NCBI GenBank assembly: GCA_001792895.1
Contig: MARA01000007.1
Location: 124,001 to 188,000, forward strand
Origin: Lentinus brumalis
Taxonomy: Eukaryota > Basidiomycota > Agaricomycetes > Polyporales > Polyporaceae
Length of the DNA: 64,000 bases
Direction: 5' to 3'
Part shown: positions 47,044 through 57,203 of the stretch, piece by piece
How the letters are laid out: each line of letters starts with the position of its first letter
Numbering within the stretch: the first letter of the stretch is position 1
The notes under the pieces: generated by a model
Told to the model about the DNA's origin: nothing
The model's input: the letters and a program-made list of their open reading frames with translations, nothing else
Database searches by the model: none
Made by a program: the position numbers and the translations under genes

Positions 47044-48592
47044 TCATGTATCCGCGTCCTCCACCAGAACAGTGTTCTCCACACCCGTCCACCAGCCCTC
47101 AACCTGCACGTCCATAATCTCCGGCAACTTCCTGAAAATCTCCTTGTGCTGCTCCTGCTGCCTGCCCGTCTTGCCGATCATCGCAAAGCACCTCGAGCAC
47201 AGCTCCCGGTCATCGTCCGTGCTATTGATGTAGTCCGTCTTGCTGTTGTCAAAGCGCAGGTCGCGGATGTCCCTCATCAGCTCCGCGTTCTCGATCATCT
47301 GGTGCAGCAGCCGCTGCAGCGCCTCCTTGCACCGAGGCGGGTTCTTGCAGTCCAGCGCGACGGTGTTGCGGAAGGTGCGGTGCGTAGCGACGAACGTCGC
47401 CTCGAGCAGCTTCGCGCGCCCGACGAAGCACCGTGTCAGGTCCTCGACCGTGAGTGTCTCCAGCGTCCCGTCCTCGCGTACGAAGCCCTTGCTGATGTCG
47501 GCCCCGAGCATGCAGCAGCACATGAGCGCGACCGGGAGGAGGGCGTCTGCCCCGGCGAGCCGCGCGAGGTTCACCACGCCGATACGGTGAATCGACTGGA
47601 ACGTCGGGGGGTCGAGCGAGGTCACCTTGAACCACTCGTCGAAGTTGTCGACGTAGTACTTCTTGAGGTAGTCCACGCTCCGCTGCACGAGCTTGTCGCA
47701 CTGGTACTTGTGCCCTAGGCGGATGTAGGCGGAGATTTCATTGAAGTTGGGCTCGAACCTGTGGAGATCCGTCAGCAGGGGTACCTCGCCGTGGATGCGA
47801 ACGTACCTCAAGCAGCCTTCGACAAAAGTTCGCAGGAAGTGCCTCATGTCCTCTGGGGAGTCCGACACATGGACGGTGGCGCAACTGCCACTGGCTGGCG
47901 GAGACGGTTGGGGCAGGGACAGCATGTCCTTGAAGAACCCGGACTGCTTCATCAGCGGGCCCTTGTATATCCGGAACTCGACGTTCCCGGTAACGATGGA
48001 GAGGTTTCCATCGTCGAACCACAAGTCCTCGTCTGGCTGTGGCGACCAGTCCTCGACAGGGGCTATATCGACTGGGTCGGTTGATGCTTGTCCTATGCCC
48101 ATCGGCTTCTCATCGTCCTCCGGCGTAGGCGGTTCTGTAGGGTCAATGACCACCGTCGGGGTCGTCGATGACTGTGCGTCGTTTTGTGGCGTATCATCCT
48201 CGTTTGCTGGAACATCGATGGGGTCGGGGGCGATTGGGTCGAGCACAGGCGTTTGTGCACGAGGGGTGCTCAAAGGAGATGGCAGAGTCCCGTTCGCATC
48301 CTCTTGTGAACCTTGAGGATCGGTGGCTATGACTGGAACAGGTTCGATTGATAGGGCCACCGGAGTGCTCGAACCACTTGAATTGGGGCTCAAATCCTCT
48401 GTTTGGACAGCGACAGCGATACTTGCGCGGCGAGTAGGAACAACATCCACGTCCAGAGGTGGAATGTCTCCCAAGAGACGGATTCGCGCAAAAGGCGAGT
48501 ATGACTGCTATGAGGGCGTCAGTGTCAGTGAATGCGGTGCAGACAGACGCGACAGTGGCACATACAAGGTACGACGACACTACACGCCGCAT
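47044..48592 (-). CDS. BTB/POZ-domain protein with long N-terminal extension
   Basis: Exon 1 (48592-48566, MRRVVSSYL) joins an exon starting at 48507. A ~150-residue acidic, Pro/Ser/Thr-rich leader precedes the BTB core: DLWFDDGNLSIVTGNVEFRI, FFKDMLSLPQP, CATVHVSDSPEDMRHFL and ISAYIRLGHKYQCDKLVQ. This is the usual Agaricomycete BTB type, followed by its helical C-terminal part (IGVVNLARLAGADALLPVAL, a Cys-containing block ELCSRCFAMIG). BTB domains dimerise and can serve as cullin-3 adaptors; a role here is unknown. A 48-nt segment (47806-47759) has perfect intron ends (GTACGT...CACAG) at the same place and phase as the intron of the neighbour gene. It is open and a multiple of three, so both spliced (480) and retained (496 residues) forms would be translatable. 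Confidence 0.86.
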
Positions 48593-49014
48593 CTGTGGTG
48601 GCTGTCAGGTGAATGTCGTTGCGTCCTAGCTTGCGTGCTGCCCCTGCGACCGTGGAGGAGATGGGATTCGCAGCTCAAGATAGAGTTGGCAGATGACGCG
48701 GAGCTTGCAGAATGTCGTTTGTTCGCACCGCCTCAAGAAGCTGCGCGGCAACCACATGTACGGCACGAGGTCCACCGACTTTCCCAAGTTCGGTATCTTG
48801 ACCCTGACCTCAGAAATGCGAGACCTTTGACCAGACCTATCGCTGGCGTGAACGAGTGGGTATCCGATATGATACAACGTTGTACACAGATGCCGGGAGA
48901 CAATACATATCGTACAAACAAACGTCTGTCCAGTGCGCGCCAGTTCTGTCCATCTAGCACCTGGGAATCCACATGTCAGCGTGGGAGGTCGAAGACAATA
49001 AACTCGACCTACCC
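48593..49014. other. Intergenic stretch between tandem BTB genes
   Basis: Promoter of the first BTB gene and 3' flank of the second. No other feature recognised. Confidence 0.45.
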
Positions 49015-50071
49015 TCAAGGTTCCTTCTTGGGAGTTGCACCCCATCCCTCGACAGTGATGTTCAACATCGCGGGGATGTTCTGCCACACCTCCTTCTGCA
49101 ACCGCTTCGGACGCTCGCCCTCGAGCATCTTGTAGCAGCGATTGCACAGCTCGCGCTCCTCGTCACGGCTGTCCACATACACCATCCACGACGCGTACCA
49201 GTCCACGCAGGAGATGACATCGTCCTTGGCGTTGCCGAGCTCGTTCAGCATGCGCTGCAGGATGCGGCCACAGCAAGCAGTGTGCTTGCACGTCGGAGAG
49301 ACGACCGTCCGGAACATCTGGTGCGCGATGCGGGCGCTCGCCTGTGCCATCTTGGTTCGTCCGACGAAGCATCGCCCGAGGTCCTCCCCGGACAGCGTCT
49401 CGCGGGAGCCGTCTTCACGCGCGAAGCCTTCGACGATCTCCGCGCCGAGCGTGCAGCAGTCCATGAGCGCAGTGGGGAGCATCCGGACGTCTCCTGTCAG
49501 GCGCGCGAGGTTCACGACGCCGATGGAGTGAATGGCCTTGAAAGAAGGCGGGCGGACGAGGTTCGAAGGGTACCAAGTTTCGAAGTCGTCCGTGTAGTAT
49601 TTGCGGAGGAAATCCATGTTGCGTTGAACGAGATGATCGACCTCGTATTTGTGTCCCAGCCGGACGCATGCGGAGATCTCGTCGAACGCGGGTTCGTGCG
49701 GCCCAGTTCTGACCACCTAATCAGATAGTATACACCGTGAAGAGCTGGTCGACTGACCGTAACGACCGTCCGGAGACGAAGACGCGCAGAAAATGGCGGA
49801 GGTCCTCCGGAGAGTCTGACAGGTGAACGGTTGCGCAGGTTGAGTCCCCCGTGCGCTCCCAGTCGTGCGGTTCATCAGGCTGCGGAAGGGAAAGCATGTC
49901 CTTGAATATTGGTGAGTGCGCAACCAGGGGCCCCTGGTAGATCCGGAACTCGACGTCGCGAGCTACGAGGATGAGGTTCCCATCCGGAAACCACAGCTCC
50001 TCGTCTCTCTGCACACGGCACGCGTCTGTCTCAACGGGCAGAGACGGGGAAGCTGGGCGACTGTGCTTCAT
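49015..50071 (-). CDS. BTB/POZ-domain protein, tandem paralogue
   Basis: Two exons (50071-49758, 49708-49015) give 335 residues: MKHSRPASPSLPVETDAC, then ELWFPDGNLILVARDVEFRI, PIFKDMLSLPQPDEP, CATVHLSDSPEDLRHFLRVF, ISACVRLGHKYEVDHLVQ, IHSIGVVNLARLTGD and ELCNRCYKMLEG. It matches the gene at 47044-48592 along the whole BTB and helical region, so the pair arose by tandem duplication. It lacks the long acidic N-terminal extension. The intron sits where the neighbour has its 48-nt candidate intron. Function unknown. Confidence 0.86.
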
Positions 50072-51274
50072 GTCGAGTCTGGTAGACGTCAGTACAGAAA
50101 GCACACTGTGTCAAACGTCCTACTCACGCCGGAATCTAGGGTAGATATCTCGCTGTGTCTCCGTCAGGCGGGGGCCTAGTGTGGGGAAGAGGCGACCGTA
50201 CCGGTTGTTATTGTCGAAGTCCTGATTGGAGCATCCTGGGATCCTGTGGTATTTATGCACAGATGACGGCTTCAGGAAGGGTTAGCTCGCACATGTGGGG
50301 TCACATGTACGTACCCGTGCGGTGACTGCGCGGATCTGGGACGTCGTCCTTCCTGTCTTGCGTCCAGTACTTCCGTGCACTGAGGCCAGTAGATGTCTTG
50401 CCACGCGTGAGGTTTGTTGCGAGCTTGTGGTGGAGGAAGAGGAAGAGACGGGTCGCGACTCGCGCCTCCTAAGTTGATAACAACTGTGCACTTACCTCGA
50501 TCACTACGAGTTACTTACTTCTACTTACCACTCTTTACGTAGGAATATAAGTCGTTGATTACTTAGCTACTCGAGGGGATCACTATGACTCGGACTCTCT
50601 TTCTCCTCGTCCCGACTCCCAATCACTGCACGCGTTGTGGAAGATCCCCGACCCATTCCTCGGCCAGACCTTACCTCTACGTGGGCTCCAGGCGATACGC
50701 GGACGTTTCCTGGAGACTACTTCAATACCCTTATGGACATCGCGTCGAAGGGTTTCCATCGTCCTCCGTGACCTGATGTACGCTACGTCGAAATCCCACT
50801 ATCTGCTTCCCCGCAACCGCTCTCTGGTGAGCATCATGTTCCTCGCGTGTCATGCACTCGTCCCTCAGTTCTCGTCCCCTCTCCTCTACTCGCATCTGTC
50901 CGATGTTCCCCATGTTCCCCATCGTATCCTGCGCGATCAGGTACGACTGTCCGGCCGGACTCTTATCACTCTCGACGTGTACCTCGTATACGTGATGCCC
51001 TCCGTTTTGAAGGCCCGTTCACGGACAAGACCCCACTCCGCTGACGCTGACTTTGGACCACCTACGCATCTGCATGGACTCTAGTAGGTTCAATACCCGC
51101 CACTCAGTACTCACCCTCCATCCACCTAGTATACATGTAGTGTAATACAGTTTACTCTCAACAGCATGCAAGTAAACTGCGCGCAATACATCCCTTGGTC
51201 GTTGCCCGCAATATCCGAGCGATGCGTGGACAAATGTCTGTTTCTCTGCTGCTAGAACGTACAGTAGTGATGTT
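50072..51274. other. Intergenic stretch
   Basis: A plus-strand frame (50635-51084) is open but lacks motifs, conserved spacing and splice partners. Nothing is supported apart from the promoter of the second BTB gene. Confidence 0.4.
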
Positions 51275-52035
51275 CTAGATTTTCACTGCCAGCACCTCTA
51301 ATTTCACGATGTCAGGTGAGCCCGTCAGCAGCCTATCGACGTTCGCAAACAACGCCTCGGCGACCTTCCCCTTTAGATGCAGGTCCAAGCCCTCCTGTGT
51401 CGCGAAGAAGTCGATGATACCGAACACCTTCGTCCCCGGGAACTCGATTGCATACCACACCGGCGTCTGCGCCTCAGCTTCGACGAGAGGAAGAGCACCC
51501 TTCCGAGGCGTTCGTTCAATGCCCTTCGCCTGCGAGAACACGAACACGACTCACCTGGAGGAACTCCCGGACTGTCTCCACCTGATCCTCCTTCGCCTTC
51601 AGCAGCACCCTCAACCCGATCGCTAGCCCTTTCTTCACGTCGCTCTGCGCATCGAGCGGTTTGATCTTGCTTGCGAGGATGTCGAACGCCCCAATAGGGA
51701 TATCAGGGCTGCGTGCAAGGAGCTTGTCGCTGTTGGCCAGCAAAGCTTCCGCGACCTTCCCCCCGATGTGCGCTTGGCGTCCGCTCTCGGCAGCGAAGGA
51801 GTCGATGATCGCATACGTCGGAGTCGGCGTGTCGTACTTGACTGCGTACCATTGGAGTGTCTCGGGCTCCTGGTCCCCGGACAAGAGGCTGTAGCCTGTC
51901 AAGAGGAACTCCCGAAGTGCCTCCGACTGCTCAGCCTTGGCTTCCAGGGGTACGAGTTGCCCGATTTTCGCTGTTATGCCGACGGGGTGAGTAGATGTCT
52001 TGGCCGAGTAGAGAGACCTTACGCTGAGTAGACAT
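51275..52035 (-). CDS. Tandem ABM (dimeric alpha-beta barrel) domain protein
   Basis: Three exons (52035-52023, 51970-51555, 51529-51275) give 227 residues from MSTQ, all joins in frame. Two antibiotic-biosynthesis-monooxygenase-like units follow each other. Unit 1 reads KIGQLVPLEAKAEQSEALREFL, LQWYAVKYDTPTPTYAIIDSF, AHIGGKVAEALLANSDKLL. Unit 2 reads GLRVLLKAKEDQVETVREFLQ, PVWYAIEFPGTKVFGIIDFF, LHLKGKVAEALFANVDRLL. The internal duplication lets one chain form the two-domain barrel that single ABM proteins make as dimers. ABM proteins include quinone-forming monooxygenases, heme oxygenases and non-catalytic members; the substrate cannot be told from sequence. Confidence 0.77.
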
Positions 52036-52424
52036 CGCTTATCTGTCAGGTCGATAGCCTGCACGGATGGCCTACACGGCTATATGTAGCAACCTACCGT
52101 TAGAGAACGGCGGCCTCGTCCTCACGCTCGGGTCTCATCGAATATTGACTGTCGTCATCCTTAGGCCAGGACAATCCTCTTTACCCATAGTGAACCACCT
52201 TTTCTCGGCGACCTTGTCATGTGAAAATTCGCAACCTTGCGCTTTCGGCGTCGATGTGAAAGCCGATTCAACCAAGACACACGATCGTGGCGGGCTGCAA
52301 GGGAGCCACCTGTTCCTTACTCACTCTCTATTCACCCGTTACTCATCATCTCTAGTGCCACTCTCGCAAGATCCTGCTCGCTCCCGGCCACGGTAACAAT
52401 CTTCACAGGAAACACTGCATCGCG
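52036..52424. other. Divergent intergenic stretch
   Basis: 389 bp between the start codons of the ABM gene (minus) and the LRR-like gene (plus); both promoters must lie here. No core element assigned. Confidence 0.4.
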
Positions 52425-53522
52425 ATGTCGGATTCCACCATCGTTCTCACCGTAGGTCTCTCGGAAAGCGAGAACGTGGAAGATGTCGTCACCGCGGGAG
52501 ACATCTCCTTGGCCTGCATCCCACTCCTCGAACCCCTTGTAGCTGCACTGACGGTAGTCGGCGCGTGCCACAAGCCTGTCGTTCTGCGCTACCGCCTGAA
52601 TGCACCCTTTATCCTCTCGTACGCCGAGTGCCGTCTCCGAGACGCCTCGCAATTGCCCCTTCTACAACTCGTCTTCAACATCCCAACCCTTGTAGCTCTG
52701 CAGCTACACCTGCCGGCGTTCGGCCCGGAGACGCTTCCAGTACTTTATGTGCCTTCCCTGACCGCCATCGTCCTGCGAGGGGAGCTCCCATGCGCCTACC
52801 AGTTCCTCCACACGATCCGAGCTCCAGCGCTCGAGAAGCTCCAAGTCTTCTTCCACCGGAATCAATGGGACATGCTTGACACGCTCGACGAATCCTTGCG
52901 TGACCATGCATACATGCTCGCGCTCGCCCCAACATCACTTCCCGTGCTGCGCACAGTCAGAGTAGAGGAAGTCGAACTCCTCTCACGGTGGTCTGACGTA
53001 TCGTTCGGCTGCGCGATCCGTCCACTCATGTATATTCCGACGCTCGAGGACGTCGAGGTGCAGCTGGACGCGTCGCCGCTGTGGGTGAGCGTCGATGATC
53101 TCGCGCGGGTCGCCGTCGTCTGGTCGGAGCTTCGGAGGCTGGTATTGACATGCAAGACGGCAGCGAAACGTGCGCCCACGGTCGATGCGTTGTCGCACCT
53201 CGAGGCGGCGTGTAGGAACTTGGTCGAGTTGGTCCTGCCCAAGATCAGACTGCAGGAGCCGGGACTCCTTACCGATGCCCCGGTTGGCAACCACCCACTC
53301 CGCTCGTTGCGTTTGCCCTCCCAGACGGCGCGCACGGTTTCCAGCGAATACTGTTGGGAGTTGGGATGGCAGATCGAGCAACTGTTTCCGAATCTTGAAC
53401 CGGACACCGAGTACGCGTGCGACACGCGTCCGGCAACGCTGCTCAGCGACTGGGACATGATCCGGAAGGGCATTTTGGACGCGAAGACGACCAACAGTAT
53501 GCATATAATGTCAATGTTGTAG
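52425..53522 (+). CDS. LRR-like hypothetical protein, intronless
   Basis: One uninterrupted frame of 365 residues from MSDSTIVLTVGLSESENVED, unusual in this intron-rich window. Hydrophobic repeats typical of the LRR-like tails of Agaricomycete F-box proteins recur: LLQLVFNIPTLVALQLHLP, LYVPSLTAIVLRGELP, IRAPALEKLQVFF, LPVLRTVRVEEVEL, YIPTLEDVEVQLDASPLWVS and LRRLVLTCKTA. No F-box, signal peptide or membrane segment is seen. The absence of introns could mean a retrocopy, but no poly-A remnant or direct repeats were noticed. Confidence 0.7.
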   Translation: MSDSTIVLTVGLSESENVEDVVTAGDISLACIPLLEPLVAALTVVGACHKPVVLRYRLNAPFILSYAECRLRDASQLPLLQLVFNIPTLVALQLHLPAFGPETLPVLYVPSLTAIVLRGELPCAYQFLHTIRAPALEKLQVFFHRNQWDMLDTLDESLRDHAYMLALAPTSLPVLRTVRVEEVELLSRWSDVSFGCAIRPLMYIPTLEDVEVQLDASPLWVSVDDLARVAVVWSELRRLVLTCKTAAKRAPTVDALSHLEAACRNLVELVLPKIRLQEPGLLTDAPVGNHPLRSLRLPSQTARTVSSEYCWELGWQIEQLFPNLEPDTEYACDTRPATLLSDWDMIRKGILDAKTTNSMHIMSML

Positions 53523-55195
53523 ATGGTAAATCGCGCAACTGCATGCCAGACGTATTTAGTCCGCTTCAAGGGCATGTAGGGCGGCCAAGCTGACTGTAAG
53601 AGGGAAATGAGGGTGTCCAATGCAGGGCGCGGATGTGAGGACGTGGCGAACAGTGCTAAGAGGTCGAACCTCATACCTCCGTCGACATGCGTTTCCGTCG
53701 CGATGAGAGTTGGTATGGGGTGCAAGCTATGAGGGGCGCCAGCAGACAAAAATACTCGACTTCAGCTTTGGGTTTGGACAGCTTTAGACTTCGAGTTTGG
53801 AGTTCGGCAACTGAACTGAACTTCGAAGTTGAACTTGGCACGTGAGCGGTTCAAGTTCGGTTGCAAGTACGTATAATGTCATCCAGGATCGATCATCGGT
53901 CAACACGGATCTCTATTTGGTCTGCACGATATGACTCATCGGTGGCGCGCGTGTGACACTGTGGTCGCTTGCGCGAGAAGAACTTGCCTCTCGTATCATG
54001 CACTGTGGACCGCTTCATTTGACATCTCTTGTCCACGATCTTTCTCGCCATAAGTCCTGCGCATGACGCATAATTGTCTCCCAATCAATGGACATTGGTC
54101 CCTCCTCCTGGACACTATTGTCAGCCCTTTATCTCACTTGATGTCCGCTGCACAATGTCTTCTAGTCAGGGCGGGTGAGAGTCTTCAGTGTCCCACCGTT
54201 GAGTCTTATGTCCTCCCGTCATCAGCAATGCGTCCTTGCGGCATGGCGTAAAGGTCACTCGATTGCGGTTCTAACGCCTGCCAACCAGAGCGAAACCGCC
54301 CCGGCGTCACATCTTCACGTCCTCGATATGGCGCTTAGCCGTCCCACGCATATCGAGTTACTGTCCCCCTTCGTTTTACAGCCCCTCAACCCCTGCTCCC
54401 ATCCCCATGAACGCGGTATCACCGGAATGCCACTTTGTCCAGGAGGCCTGGAAAATTGTGATCTCCGTGCCAGCGACTGGTGTGCTCTCTATATGTCGTC
54501 CGACGCCTCGAACCGCAACAGGCGCCCGCCAAATCCGCTTCTTCGTTCAAGTTCGTACCAGTGTATGCGTTCTACTGTGCCACAGTTTCTGCTCGATATA
54601 ACCTGTCATCGAGACAGCCATCGTACGTAGCCCCTCCCCCGGGCCCACTTTCGAGGCGTCTGGTCGGCCTCCCGTCCGCATCCCTCACCTCCATCCACAC
54701 CCGCTCTACGCTGGACATTCTCGCCCCTGTCCTCAATTCAGGCCTCTCTCGAACGTGTCTGTGCCCTCCTACGCGTAGTGCACACGCAATACTTATTTGG
54801 TTCGTCTTTTTCTCCCGTCGCTCTCGTGCTCATTAAGGCATACGATGCAGGAGCCGAGGACATTCGCAGGACACGTATATGCGGCTGCATGTTGCTGTCC
54901 CTCCCGTTTAACCGTTAGTCCCTGCGCTTTCACCCCACATACTTAATCCCAGTTCCTGTTTTCTGCTTTTGCTCGAACTTTTCCAGGCCTCGAGAGCGCA
55001 CTGATGACATAGCCTTCGATAAAAATGTTCTGCAGTGTAAGGTGCATCAACGCAGATCGAGATACATCGATTACGCGCACGTCGCACGATCACAGTTCTG
55101 CAGGTGTCGACGTAGCCGCGGTCCCCGCCCAGGTCGTTCCCTCCCCCCTCTCTCGTCCTCTCGCGATCACCTATCCCCATCCCTGCTACCTCCAA
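53523..55195. other. Intergenic stretch, about 1.7 kb
   Basis: A degenerate TTCGAAGTT/AACTTCGAG-like motif recurs near 53.76-53.86 kb. Frames further right (54175-54836) have no motif. No gene supported. Confidence 0.4.
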
Positions 55196-55879
55196 ATGGC
55201 GTCCTTGATTCTGGAGAGAGTCGAGTTCCGCGAAGAGCCGCCTCCGCCCGAAGGAGAATCGGAGGAGGTTTTAGAGGGGGCGATGCTATATCTTGTCGGG
55301 GAGGACTTTGACGAACCGGTACGAGCATTACATTGTCCTTAGGGGCATGAGTTGACGGCCTACAGATTTCCTGCGTCCCCCTCTCTGCTGTCCCCATGAA
55401 TAACGTCGATTGGAATGACCAGATCGAGAAAGTCCGGGGAGACTGGTTGGACAAGTGTCATGTCACGCCCGAGCAAAAGAACCTGGTTGCAGATCTGCTC
55501 ATCATCTACCGCGAGCTGTCCGGTTTGTCAGAGGATGCCGACAGTGATTTGTACGAAGATCTCACCGATTGGTTGCGGTGGATATGCCGCGAGCGTGCAG
55601 GATCTGAGGACTGCGAGGAGGACCTGCAAGCGTTATCTCGGTGGTTTCGCGACGCGTTGGGACAGGTATCGTCCTCTCGCTCACCTCGAATCACGATCAG
55701 TAATATAGCTAACTCTGGGGCAGCGCATGTACAAGGAGTACGCACACGCCCAGGTGCAAACAGAGGGCACAGACTCAGACTCCGAGCAGGACAGCGGCCC
55801 AGACTGCACAATTGGACGCCCCTCACCAATTTATGTGGACGTATCTATCCAGACCGAAGCTGATGACGATGCCTTGTGA
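55196..55879 (+). CDS. Small acidic orphan protein
   Basis: Three exons (55196-55318, 55366-55665, 55724-55879), each a multiple of three, give 192 residues. It starts MASLILERVEFREEPPPP; the middle is helical and acidic (NNVDWNDQIEKVRGDWLDKC, DLLIIYRELSGLSEDADSD, LTDWLRWICRERAG, LQALSRWFRDALGQ). It ends in an acidic tail (DSDSEQDSGPDC, IYVDVSIQTEADDDAL). All splice sites are GT-AG with short introns. No family recognised. It lies upstream of, and on the same strand as, the tandem C48-like gene. Confidence 0.58.
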
Positions 55880-57203
55880 CGCGTGTGGATATCACACAGC
55901 AATACATACATACATATCGGACCTCACTCAAACCTCGCTTGTACTTACTCGCGAAGCAGCGCTGTATCTGGAACCCGCCGTTAGACCACCATGTTCAGCA
56001 GTGTCTCGCACGATACTCACATCTATCTGGCGTCGTCGTCTTCGCACATCGTCACCCTAGCTCAGCATTTTGCTGCGCCGCCCTTGCAATTGCGCCTGCG
56101 GTCGGCGCACTGCGCATCTCAGCGATCAGCAGACATTCCTGTCTAGCGAGCACATAAGACTAGGCTTTCGGGGTCCAGTACGTGCTTGCGCAGTGTCATT
56201 TCGGTAACAACCGGGGCGTGCATGAGTGGAACGTTGCACTGCAAAAGGCGCCGCGAAATTGTCGCCTTCGGGCGATGGCATCGTCCCTCTCTGACCCCAC
56301 GACGTCGGATGTGGGGCTCCCGTTCCCCAGGTACATTGGCCTGGCCTGTTCCGTCGTAGGATGACTCGGCACAAATGATATTGTGGCAAGAGCCTTGGGT
56401 CATTAGTGCGCCGCGCGGCGACTCAGTCCTACTTAATAGCATCTGTTCGGGTGCTTACCATGCTCTGCTACTCCTCGACCATACTATGCGGTCAATACTA
56501 TGCGGTCGGGTTTCTGAGTGATTAAAGTTCGCTAGGGGAGCACGTCCTATGTGGGACGGTCATCCCGAGAGAGACAGAGACAGAGAGGCACCGTGTTCGG
56601 ACAGCGCGACGTTCTCCCACACTGCCACACGTCAAAGAGGTACACTGCCACACGTTGGTTCGCGATCGCGCCCGCCGCGTATTGACTAACTGTCACCCTT
56701 CGTTTTCCATGCCCTCCACCACTGCACTGATCGCCATGAAAATGGTACTATATGACCCACGCAGCCTCCTGGAGCCTAGAAAAATTACGTTTTCCGTCGC
56801 ACACTTGCAATGGCAGCCCCTGATGGTGCCCGAGTTCAGAGTGGCATCGCTGCAACATCCGTAGACGCTGGATTCACTGGTGCGCGTATCGACGCTCAAC
56901 TGCCTACAGTGTTTCGAGTACCTGTCCCACTTCGTTTACCAGCTCGCTCACCTTTTCTCCCACCGGCCCAGTTCTGGTATCCCTAGACAGCTACGCCTTC
57001 CTACATGACGGGAAAATTGCCGCCACGATCAAGCGAGTCCGCAATGCGACGCATCCGCTCACTCTTACCTTCGCGCCCTGGTTCGTATCAATTACTGCAC
57101 GTATGTCTTATCGTGCCGCCCAGGCAGCCATGTGCCATGTTTCAATTTGACGTCGCCCAGGACCGGAACACCCTCTCTGGCAGTTCAGCCGACCAGCGCG
57201 ACT
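55880..57203. other. Intergenic stretch
   Basis: A short GAGA/CAGA-type simple repeat lies near 56570-56588. No frame on either strand is supported as a gene. Confidence 0.4.

Noticed and set aside
50635..51084. Plus-strand frame of about 150 codons
   Set aside because: No family resemblance and no splice partner; considered as an F-box fragment, but no F-box pattern is present.
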